From: Tubulanus polymorphus
Lineage: Eukaryota; Nemertea; Palaeonemertea; Tubulaniformes; Tubulanidae
Length of the DNA: 64,000 bases
Assembly (NCBI RefSeq): GCF_964204645.1
Contig: NC_134026.1
Coordinates: 434,001-498,000 of the forward strand
Direction of reading: 5' to 3'
Shown: positions 47,601 through 57,700 of the stretch, one piece after another
Position numbering within the stretch: position 1 is the stretch's first letter
Layout of the letters: every line of letters begins with the position of its first letter
Translations under genes and position numbers: made by a program
Notes under the pieces: generated by a model
Seen by the model: the letters and a program-made list of their open reading frames with translations, nothing else
Databases searched by the model: none
Told to the model about the DNA's origin: nothing

Positions 47601-50600
47601 GAACTCCAAAGTTTCTACTGATTTTCCTACTTTATAGATAACAATGATGGGCACTCTGAGGGTTTTTCTCTAATTACACATAGAACATAAGGCCTAATCA
47701 CTAACAGTAAAAATACATAAAGATGTTCTTATGTTTTTATGTATTTTTGCTAACAGAGATAGAAGGTTGATAGTACATACATGTATTCTATAATATAGGC
47801 GAACAGCCGTTACAGTTTACCGGTTCAGGCAGAGAATAAACGGAAATGAAGTGAACATTTACGGGATACGGGAAGCATTCTGGGAAACCAGGTCGTGGAT
47901 TTGAACCCCGTACATTACCATTGTGTCCCCGGCAAGACACTTATCCTCATTCGTCTCTCCACCCAGGAGTAAATGGGTACCTGGGCCGATAGATGACCCC
48001 CGAGCGCCTAGCAGCTGTTCGAATGTTACCTCACCCCAGGAGACTATTAAATGGCTGGGGCAATAAAACCGAAAATGTGAAGCGCTCTGAGCAGCTGCTG
48101 GTTTTAGGGCTATATTAGACATATACTATTATTATCATTATTATCATCGAACAGAGCAATACCAGAAAAGGCAAAACATATGTATTGAAAAACAACATTT
48201 CATCTTTATTTCATCGAATTGAACAGATTATACTAGATATAGACCGTCTACCAGTTTAAGTGAAGTCTACAGTATCATTAAGGGCAAAAAATCCAATAAA
48301 ATTCGATACATTTGAAAATATGTTTTTGTAAAATGAATTTTCACCGAATTTTAGTTCGAAAAAATTGCAATATATCCTTCGAGTACTGCACATTTCCCTA
48401 TATGGTTTTTGCTAAGTAAGTCTAGTTCATTTTTATTTCATGACAAACAGAAAAAGGACACAAAAAATTTCATACAAATTTCTACTGTATTTTCTGTGTT
48501 TCATCATCAATCAAAAATCTTCAACTTTTACTTTCAGAAACAACCGTCGGGGTAAGATCCATTTCACTCGACACTGTCCACTACTGTACCTTCAGAAACA
48601 ACCATCAGGGGTAAAAACCATTTCACACGACACTGTCTGCTGCTGCAACTTCATACAATCAAATCCATTCACTACAAATTACATTCACTACAAATTACAA
48701 TAAGATTTTTATCTATAAAAATCAAACATCATTAAACAGCGAACAATAAACGATATTTAAAATTTAGGCCCATTATATCACATGCATTCATTAAGTATTT
48801 CAAATAATCACTACTTACCCTTCAAGTATAGAATTATTCAGTGGAATAATTCACTATAAATACAGCTGCAGCCGTTTACAGAAAAAACAATATGAAATGT
48901 TGCCGTCGAACTTGTAAGGTGTAAAACAGGATAGACCTAGATAAATGTCAGGCCTGGATAACGGTAGAGGAAATACATTTCATGGCTTTAAGAAAATAAA
49001 AGAATTCTGAAAAAAAAACATGAAGTCAAAGGGTAGGCCTATCTGAATTATCGGCCTATCGGAAATTTGATAAAATCTGGTCTCAGAACGAAATGAATCA
49101 CAGTTCCGATGCTGACTAAACTGTGGTCCGGATACCGACTAAACTGTGGTCCCGATACTGACTAAACTGTGGTCCCGATACTGAGTAAACTGTGGTCCCG
49201 ATACTGACTAAACTTTGGTCCGGATACTGACTAAACTGTGGTCCCGATACTGACTAAACTGCGGTCCCGATTCTGAGTAAACTGTGGTCCCGATTCTGAG
49301 TAAACTGTGATCCTGATACTGAGTAAACTGTGGTCCGGATACTGAGTAAACTGTGGTACCAATACTGACTAAACTGTGGTCCCGATACTGACTAAACTGT
49401 GGTCCCGATACTGAGTAAACTGTGGTCCCGATACTGACTAAACTGTGGTCCCGATACTGACTAAACCGTGGTCCTGATACTGACTAAACTGTGGTCCCGA
49501 TACTGACTAAACTGTGGTACCGATACTGAGTAAACTGTGGTCCCGATACTGAGTAAACTGTGGTCCCGATACTGAGTAAACTGTGGTCCCGATACTGAGT
49601 AAACTGTGGTCCCGATACTGACTAAACTGTGGTCCCGATACTGAGTAAACTGTGGTCCCGATACTGACTAAACTGTGGTCCGGATACTGACTAAACTGTG
49701 GTCCCGATACTGACTAAACTGCGGTCCCGATTCTGAGTAAACTGTGGTCCCGATTCTGAGTAAACTGTGATCCCGATACTGAGTAAACTGTGGTCCCGAT
49801 ACTGAGTAAACTGTGGTCCCGATACTGACTAAACTGTGGTCCCGATACTGAGTAAACTGTGGTCCCGATACTAACTAAACTGTGGTCCCGATACTGACTT
49901 AACTGTGGTCCCGATACTGACTAAACTGTGGTCCTGATACTGAGTAAACAGTGGTACCGATACTGAGTAAACTGTGGTCCCGATACTGAGTAAACTGTGA
50001 TCCCGATACTGAGTAAACTCACTGTATAAGACTCAGTACCTAACGAGGCACCAACCATTGACCGTAATAATGAATCCGTTAGAAATAAATCGTGGGTAAA
50101 CTGTATTTGCCGCAAGGCCGCAATATCTAGGATTCGACAACAATTAGACGATGAAGGTTCCGACTATGAGCCGAGCTAGTGAACGACATTCGTATCAAAC
50201 ATCATATCTGTAGTTTAGATCTAGTATCAAAATTGAGTGGGTGTGGCTTTAGAATAGTTAGCCGAAATGATAGCAGTTGCGAGGTATACCTCCTTCCCGC
50301 TATAATCTCGGGATCTCAAACTGTTGTGAGCAACTACCTAGAGATACGAAGAACAAAGTTTAACCAATAAATCAAAAATAGTGATCCTGAATTTCCTGAC
50401 GATTGACGAATGATTAATAAAAAAGAAAATCACATGTTTTCGGATCCTGGAGTCGCAGAGAAAAACGAAAGTACCGTAAATACTAGTTCTACTTTTCAGC
50501 GGTATCTAAAAAGTTGGTCCCATAATGTGATGGGTATCTGGATACGGACAAAACAGCTATCCGGTTCCTGACTTAACTATCAACTAAATCGCAGTCCAGT

Positions 50601-51559
50601 TATTGACTAAACTAAACTATGGACTAAACCGCAGTCCAGTTATTGACTAAAATATGGACCAAACCGCAGTCCAGTTATTGACTTAACTATGGACTACATC
50701 GCAGTCCAGTTATTGACTAAATACACTATGGACTAAACAGTCCAATTACTTGATTTATCAAACATAAATCCGGATTTTCTATGAAGTGCATTGGTCTGGA
50801 GGCCTAGACAGTTTTAACTATTTATGTTGTAACTTATCTCTATTGACTGGATACAGCATTCACATGAATAACATGAGGAATATATCACAATTTCGACGAT
50901 ATTTGAAACCGAAACCAGGAACCAGGAAATGAGGTTACTTCCTCAAGTTAATTCTCATCCACCAGAGCCTCTACTCACTATTCAATTCAATTCAAAATTT
51001 ATTCACCATTAGATTTGTTACCAAATTCAATCGAGTTTAAGGGTGGTGACAGAATTGCATCATTCGTCAAAATGAAAAAATTATACTCGAACAATATTGA
51101 GTAATTTGAAATAGAATAAGAGACTAGAAACATAAAATGATATGTTCAAAATAGATTTCCTAATTTTATCAGTGTGACATAAATTGAGTTTTCCAAAATT
51201 AAAAAGAGAATTGAAAGAAATTGAAATTAGATGATATTAGATTTTTTAATTAATGATATTCGAAATAATTGAGATTTAGACAATTTGAGATTTAGGATAT
51301 TTAGATAAAAAGGAGATTTAGATAAAATAATTGTGATTGTGAATTTGAGATCAAATAATTTCGGATGTTGGAAATCAAATAATTTGAGATGTTCATCAAA
51401 AATAATCGAGAATTTGAGATACCCCAGATTGAGATTGATGAAGTAGACTTTGTACTTACTCATATCAAAAAACGCGCCGAGGGTTTCAGGGTCGAGCGTC
51501 AGCACCTCGGCGCGTACCAGCTTTAACAGTCCCGAAAAAAGGTCATATTTTGTAGACAT
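44603..51559 (-). CDS. unrecognised disordered protein, two coding exons (model)
   Basis: Coding exon 1 is 51559-51460 (ATG at 51559-51557): 33 codons plus one base, then a GTAAGT donor. The terminal exon is 45525-44603, after a strong acceptor (T-rich, CAG), with 306 codons and TAA at 44605-44603. Donor and acceptor phases fit and would give 340 aa. The first part looks helical (KYDLFSGLLKLVRAEVLTLD, then IDIIENIQHDQSEAARRALP), faintly like a death-fold or other small helical bundle, which is only an impression. Then come a basic segment with SPRQKTKD, GRPKTKKKGKR and polyproline, an acidic EEESSDEEEF, long proline runs, a (STPAST)8 repeat, and a basic end KRRRTN. The composition suggests a nuclear protein. 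Further exons may lie in the 5.9-kb intron, and I do not recognise the family. Confidence 0.45.
44877..45020 (-). repeat. coding 18-bp repeat (STPAST)8
   Basis: About eight in-frame copies of GTAGATGCTGGTGTTGAC (plus strand), encoding TPASTS on the minus strand. Copies are nearly identical at the DNA level, so length polymorphism is likely. Confidence 0.95.
46500..46640. repeat. dispersed repeat copy 1
   Basis: GCCATTTCACACAACACTGCCCACTACTGCACCTTCAGAAACAAC-like sequence, related to two tandem copies at 48535-48650. It lies in the long intron of the 44.6-52.3 kb gene model. The flanks (AAAAACGACACAAATAATTT versus AAAAAGGACACAAAAAATTT) also match. Confidence 0.7.
47857..48150 (+). mobile_element. 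SINE with GCGCT...ATTATT tail
   Basis: The body has GTGTCCCCGGCAAGACACTT, GGAGTAAATGGGTACCTGG, GAAGCGCTCTGAGCAGCTGC and GGGCTATATTAGAC, followed by an (ATT)n tail (48125-48147). The end resembles the widespread metazoan SINE 3' end (GGCGCTATATAAAT then ATT repeats). No ORF of its own is meaningful. Confidence 0.75.
48535..48690. repeat. dispersed repeat, two tandem copies
   Basis: TTCAGAAACAACCGTCGGGG and TTCAGAAACAACCATCAGGG begin two imperfect units of about 60 bp (CATTTCACTCGACACTGTCC / CATTTCACACGACACTGTCT). Related to 46500-46640. Confidence 0.8.
49105..50022. repeat. 23-bp minisatellite, about 39 copies
   Basis: Consensus ACTGTGGTCCCGATACTGAG plus TAA. Units alternate CTGAGTAAA and CTGACTAAA, with blocks of units repeated as groups (49110-49300 and 49680-49780 share the GATTCTGAG variant order). 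Confidence 0.97.
50560..50760. repeat. about 38-bp degenerate array
   Basis: Four to five units containing CGCAGTCCAGTTATTGACTA and ACTATGGACTAAACC. The words resemble those of the 23-bp array just upstream and may be derived from it. Confidence 0.85.
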
Positions 51560-51683
51560 ATTCAAAGTTGAAGTTCAAGTTTAAATTGTTGAACTTGTAA
51601 TTGTTGTAGTTGTCGTTGTACTGCTGCTGTTACTTTTATAACTGTTGCTTTTTTAACTGCTGCTGTTGATGCTGCTGCTGCTA
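51560..51683 (-). other. 5' UTR part of the second leader exon, CAG/CAACAG-rich
   Basis: The acceptor TTTTTACATTGCAG (minus strand) sets the exon start at 51683. The UTR is rich in CAGCAGCATCAACAGCAG-type repeats and runs into the ATG at 51559. An in-frame TTG lies two codons upstream and is not taken as the start. Confidence 0.55.
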
Positions 51684-52278
51684 CTGCAATGTAAAAACAA
51701 TCTTATAAAAATCAAGAAAATCGAAAATTATTGATTCTAAGAAATAGCTAAATCGAGTTTCTATTAAGTAATAATAATAATTAACATTAAATTATTTTAT
51801 CATTATTTTCTTAATAATAGATATAGAAGCCAGCAGGATTAAGTTGAACGACGCTTCGAATGAAAGGTTTCTATAGATTCGAGTCATGGTTGAATAGACT
51901 GAGCTGTCTGTGTATTACACCTAGGCATGTCAACGAGCCGCTTTACCGCGTAGATTAAATGAACAGCAGAAAATTTACTCAACTTTTACAGATGCTTTAA
52001 ACAATGAAATTGCATATAATTTCTTAATTATGGCTATCTATATTGAAAATCAATGTCATGGAAATTGCGAATTCTTCAAAAATTTTAAGAGTAACACGGA
52101 AAGTGCTTTTAATAAGTAAAATAACCAAATTTACACACATTTCGCACCTATTTTATAATTTGTCCTTTCGGAACTTATTTTCGGAAATTACCTAACGTAA
52201 ATGGTACAAGAAATATTTTAGGTATAGTTATATAAATTTACTTTTAAAACCTGATAGAAAAAATGAATCTTTGCTTAC

Positions 52279-52300
52279 CTGCAAAATGGCCGAACTGGAA
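52279..52300 (-). other. non-coding first exon (short)
   Basis: A minus-strand donor CATTTTGCAG|GTAAGCAAAG ends an exon at 52279. With a TATA box about 25-30 bases upstream, transcription should start near 52295-52300. Confidence 0.5.
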
Positions 52301-52321
52301 GGAGGGATCAGCTGACCTGGG

Positions 52322-52346
52322 TTTTTATACCGACAGCGTGACGTCA
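52322..52346 (-). promoter_or_regulatory. TATA box and palindromic CRE
   Basis: TATAAAAA on the minus strand (52329-52322) and a full CRE, TGACGTCA, at 52339-52346 ten bases further upstream. Together with the spliced leader just downstream this is a convincing core promoter, likely cAMP/CREB-ATF responsive. Confidence 0.65.
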
Positions 52347-52349
52347 TTA

Positions 52350-53256
52350 TCCTGACCAATGAAAAGTGCTGATATTCCCGCCAAGTGTAGAAAATCAAAA
52401 TGTTCTGATGGGATTCGAACCCGATTAACGCCACCCAAATTATTTCGACCAAATCGACGAATTAAATACAATTAATTATCATCATGATGTGTCCTCAGTT
52501 AACCCCACTAGCTGTATGTTTGCTCATCCGTTTGAAAAACTGTTGGCGATGTATTCTGAAAATCGCAAACACATACAAAGTTGCATACGAAAATCTAAAC
52601 TTAAAATCCTCACGGGTCTATGGTCCAGTGGTAAGTGTGCTCGTCTGAGATCGTCTGAGATCTTTTTAATGTTTCAGATTGTATTGCGGGGATGGCTTCA
52701 GGATGGCTAGAAAATACGGATTGGACATTCTACGGGACTGTATCCATGGTGCATTCCAAAAATGCGGAGTGACGCCCTTTCTTTCTTTCTAATCTTTCTT
52801 CGTATCTTCGGCTTAATAGGCAGCCAACCAATAAGTATTCGTACTTATTGTAGGTATATGCTGAGTTGGTACTCTAAAGGTTAAAATTTTTAAACACTTT
52901 AAAAAGTTTGGTCAAAACTAAATGGCAACACTATTCAAAAGCGTGACATTTTAACAGCAGTTTTTGGCATTCTTTCTCGATAAAGCCTAGGACATTGATC
53001 CACATAATTTCCTTGATTTTTCGGCTGCATATACCCTGCTCTCACTACTGCAGTTTTCTCTAGTTAGTGTCCTCTTCGAATTAGTTAAATGCTGTTGTTA
53101 ACTAGTTAACCTATTGAGTAATATATGTCTTACGTTTTACTAAGCTCGGTGATGATAATGATTTTTAATGTCTATTTTTCGTCTGGGATAGAATTTCAAT
53201 CTCGCTTGATCTATTGAAAATGCCCTCACCGAATTCGGTCTTAAGACGTCACCTGC
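52350..53256. other. intergenic, no gene seen
   Basis: Two tRNA-like fragments (a minus-strand B-box GGGTTCGAATCCC near 52411-52423 and an A-box TGGTCCAGTGGTAAG near 52621) do not form a full tRNA. The remainder is unremarkable. Confidence 0.55.
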
Positions 53257-53812
53257 TCACGACCTGCGAGCCTTCAGGTTACCCCCTGCGATACCAACGT
53301 TACCGAGGATACCTGTCTCGCGGCCTGTGAGATCCCAGCCCGCTAGGATACGCGCGGTGATCTCGATACTAACTCCGATACCGAGATACCGAGGATACCT
53401 GTCAGTCTCACGGCCTGTTGTGAGCCTCCAGGTTACCTGCGATACCAACGATACCGCGGATACCTGTCTCGCGGCCTGTGAGATCCCAGCCCGCTAGGAT
53501 ACGCGCGGTGATCTCGATACTAACTCCGATACCGAGATACCGAGGATACCTGTCAGTCTCACGGCCTGTTGTGAGCCTTCAGGTTACCTGCGATACCGAG
53601 GATACGTCCTGTCTCACGGCCTGTGAGCATCTGGCTACCTGCGATAACCATGATACCGAGGATACCTTGGAGTTACCGGCGGTCCCCGAAACCTGGACGG
53701 AGCACTCCTGATGTCGTACCTTTGTGAAGCTATCGTTTTGTGGCGCCCTCTGTAGAGACACCATCTTGAATCTGTGCCTATTTACACCGGCTCATAACCG
53801 TATAAATAGTGC
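53257..53812 (-). repeat. inverted second copy of the 22.6-kb element
   Basis: Reverse complement of the element at 22605-23215: the head (GGAGCACTCC, GGCGCCCTC, CACCATCTTGAATCTGTG) is at 53690-53812 and degenerate minisatellite units (GATACCGAGGATACCTGTCT, CACGGCCTGTGAG) run leftwards. Here the units are mixed and contain an extra duplicated block (GATCCCAGCCCGCTAGGATA at 53331 and 53482). Confidence 0.9.
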
Positions 53813-54171
53813 ATTGCGATTACTCGATACGAAGTAGCAGAACCCGATCAGCATATCGAATCTTGTGACAGTTTTCGAACCCCAGCAATTATATTGAATT
53901 TACTCAATACAACAAAAATCCTCTCAACCCATAATAACTAAAGCTAAATCAGTGTCTAAGTGATTCCGTTTATTGAGACATATAAACAGACATTGAAGTT
54001 TATAAGTAATTTAAAAAGATTCAAATTGTTTGACAATACATGCATATAAATTAACTCAAACTACTCTGGAAAATTCCTATGTGCCTAAATAAATTAACTC
54101 AAAATACTCTGGAAAAATCCTCTGTGCCTAATAAGATATAAATTCAAATGATCTTAAAATTTCAATCCCCA

Positions 54172-54238
54172 TGGTCCAGTTCCACAGTCGTTGTGAGGTA
54201 AGATCTGACTCTGACTCACAACTGCCGAACTGGATCCC
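54172..54238. mobile_element. foldback element (GTCCAGTTCCACAGTC family)
   Basis: GGTCCAGTTCCACAGTCG at the left and AACTGCCGAACTGGATCCC at the right. A short internal stretch carries TCTGACTCTGACTCA. Confidence 0.7.
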
Positions 54239-54504
54239 GAGGAGCAAAATTCAATTTTGTAAAACAGATCAACTTGTTGTGTGATAACATATTAGTGTAC
54301 GTAACCCCAATGTTTATAGTAATTCTAATGGAAGTATTCATTGTGTGACATTGTAAAACATTCATTTCATGATAAAACATTTGTTGTATTTCTAAGTGCA
54401 TAATGATACAATTCTTTCACCAACAATAATAAATGGTATTGCTGTACTATCTCGCTAGATTGTTGGATGATTAAAAAGATAAAATGACATCATTGAATAG
54501 TGCA

Positions 54505-54600
54505 GGACCCGGTTTGTCACGAGCCTCGGTTTAAATTTGAAATTTCAAATGTTTTAACTGCAATTGTCAAATTTAAACTCAAGAATGATTGAACCGGGCC
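54505..54600. mobile_element. foldback element (GGACCCGGTT variant)
   Basis: GGACCCGGTTTGTCACGAG pairs imperfectly with the end GATTGAACCGGGCC. The interior GTTTAAATTTGA / TCAAATTTAAAC is perfectly complementary. Confidence 0.7.
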
Positions 54601-54709
54601 AAGAACTTTTTTGGTTAATTCCATGCGCACATTTATAGCCCATGATTGAACAACTGTACTACAATAATCAAATACAACATCTACAATTCCTCAAGTTTAT
54701 ATTTCATTA

Positions 54710-57700
54710 TCACAGCTTTGCTTTCATTGATAAATCAATGAATGGTTTTGGTAACGGAAACAAGGCGTGCGTTCTTTTAAATGCCGGCACATCTTCGATC
54801 AATATCGGCTGCAAATACACAATAAAAGGACAAATCTTTCAATCAATCTGTTATAAGAGTCAAAAACAAGATAGATTTCTAGCAGAACGATTTGTTTTTA
54901 ACGTATGAAATTAAAAGTTTTCACAATCTTAAAGTATGAGTTTTCTTTATAGTTTTGAAATTACTAGTTTGTATTCAAATGAAATGGAATTAGGAAACAA
55001 AATTTTTCGAAATGAATTTTATTTTCTACCTCTTTGATTGTTGGAACAGGATTCAATTCAACTCCGTTAGTTTCGGTTTTCTCCTGACTAGTGTCGCCAT
55101 TAGCTCCAGACTTCACATAAAGAGCTAGTTTTCTTCGTTTTGGTGCATTTGGTGCGATAAATTCCTATAAATAATTCATCACAAATATCAAACAAAGACC
55201 TGTGTAATTTGCTTTTAAATAGAGCTGAACTCTGCAGTTTATGGCATAAAAACGGGTTGAAACATTTTGACGGACATGTTTTTTTTAGTTTTTCCACGCT
55301 ACACTTTTAAGCAGGTATCCATTTTGCACATCAATTCTAGAGTCAATTACCTTGTAAAATTTCACAATATCATCTTTGGTCAATGTTTTTATTTGCGCTA
55401 CTTCCACAGTGTCTGAAAATACAACATTTTCATCAATAAAATAGCTGCAGAAACTGAAGAAATTTAAAATTTTAAAATCAATTTCAAGACGAACCTCGTT
55501 CAAAGTTATACTGTTGACACGATATTTCAGCCCAGTATTTCGAATTCTGTTGAGAAATTTTCTTCGGTTTTTCAAGTATTTTGGTTTCTAATGCCGAGAC
55601 ATGTCGTTTGAAAACTTCATCCGTCATATTCTCCAAGAATGACTACAAATCATGTAGAAAATATTGTTACGAATCAACTAAAATTGTTCACTGACAGCAA
55701 TTGGTGTTTAAATGTTCATTGAAACCATTAACATTGACTATTTTTACCTCTATATAGAGAAGATATGCCTCAACTCGTTGATCAACGTAATCGGGATGTC
55801 TATCGGATTGCACTAAAACACGTAATCCTTGAACTCCATTCGTTCTGCGGATTCCACTCATGACTATATAACCTGCAAAACAATAGTTCAACACTCACGA
55901 ATCACAGCGAATATTCGAGATCACTCGTGTTTACCTTTCATGGAGATCTTGAAGCACAGTTGAGCCTAGTTTACCCACAAAAGCCTCAATCTATAAATCT
56001 AGAAATAAACTTCATTCACTTGTTTCAATACATACCTAACTGTTCTTGAGTACGTAATACGTCAAACGTAGATTCATTGATCAATTGACAGAATAATTCT
56101 AACATCGTGTTTGTTTTGGTGTTTTGTACGTCATACTGATAATACAGTTCTAACCCCGAACTTTTATGGACGTCATTTTTACACTCGTATAAATAACTAC
56201 CACCTAAAAAACATACCATATAATCAATCGTGAAGATACATTACGAGAACATGTTCATTTTGAGATGTCATTCTTTGGCCAGTTGCCAACCTGTCAATCA
56301 CCCGGTTATCACTGAGACAAAATTTATGGGGTTTTTTTCAATTGTTTTGAATTGAGATGCTATCACTTGCCGTAAGGTATTTCTACTTCTCTATATCTGC
56401 GTCTCTGACTCGGTAGAAGAGGTCTCGTGTTCGAACAGCGTTTTAAAGTTCCCTCGACGACGTCCTGTAATTCTAACGCTTTCTCCTTCGTGACGTTTCC
56501 GTAAATTAATCCTTCGATGAACAATCGCGATAAATATAATGGAATAAATGCCTTCAATCTCTCCACATTCATATCTAGAAATAGATATAACAGTTAAAAC
56601 CACAAGCCAATCTGGGGTGGCCACTTTTATTAGACTTGCTTTTTCCCTGACACGCAAGGGATCATTCATTTATTACGTACGCATAAAATTTGAATTTTTC
56701 AACCCCCCTCCCCCATGAACGCGGAATGGGCCAATTTTTCATATACATTAAGCATTACAGTACACAATTGCACTGATCCCTCCCCCTCCCCTAGTGCGTA
56801 CATAATAAATGAATGATCCCCAAGTTGTTTCCTCGGACTCTATCTGCTAAGAATCCAATCAATTAACACATTCAAATATGAAAGATACAGATAGAAACTG
56901 TTTGATTTTATGCGAGATCTAGCAAACTAAACAAACTCCTCTGACTTTTCCCTGTTTTTCCGGGTTAGTGGCAATTTACTGAACATTGATGATCAAAACT
57001 GATATTTTAATCCTAGAAACGAACAACATTTACCATCGAGTGCGTCTAGTAATTCTTCTTTCGTCCAGATTTGTTCCATTAAGACGACAGTAGTATAATA
57101 CAACGCGTGTTGATATGGCTGCTCTGCTTTGAAATTTTTCAGCGCTCGAGAATACTGAAAATAACACAGAGAAACTACTGGGGCCGGTTGCATAGTCGTG
57201 GCTTAGACTTAAGACCAGTCTAAGACCAACTTAGTTCTATAGCTAATCTAACAACTTAAGACCAGTCTTAAGATTTAAGACCACTTTTGGACTTAAGTCA
57301 CGACTGTGCAACTGGCCCCTGTTTAATAGAGAAACTTAGTCGGAGAATATCAGCGATATAAATCGGTTACTTACAGTTTCTTTGATAATCTGAAATCGTT
57401 TAGAATCGATCTCGAAACTCGTCAATTTCTCGAGAATCTTCTTCAATAAAATGATCTGTTTGTCGTTATAACCTCGAACGCTTAACTGTAAATAAAACAA
57501 ACAAAACAGATCAAATCACCTCAATCATGGCTAATTGCGACAACGACTGAAATTTGAATTGCAACAAATTGTCTTAGATGTTTCAAAAGTGCGGACTCAG
57601 AAGTCATATTCAAGAAGTTCTGAAGTTCTGGACCCAGCTCCACAGTCGTGAGTTAGAGTTAACTCTGAGTTAAAGTTAGTTCATTTTCAATGAGTTAACT

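Noticed and set aside
49105-50022. CRISPR-like array
   Set aside because: Units are contiguous with no unique spacers, and the DNA is eukaryotic. It is a minisatellite, as are the arrays at 4.8, 7.4, 22.8, 25.7 and 35.6 kb.
51563-51565. TTG as start of the 51.5-kb ORF
   Set aside because: An ATG lies two codons downstream, and non-AUG initiation is not needed.
52380-52440. tRNA gene on the minus strand
   Set aside because: Only a B-box and T-loop-like GGGTTCGAATCCC are present. No acceptor, D or anticodon stems pair.
52606-52660. tRNA Asp/Glu-like 5' half
   Set aside because: The A-box TGGTCCAGTGGTAAG is good but no B-box follows at the right distance.
56365-56367. GT donor at the end of IDE exon 19
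   Set aside because: Joining there gives an immediate stop in exon 20. The GC donor four bases upstream restores the conserved frame.
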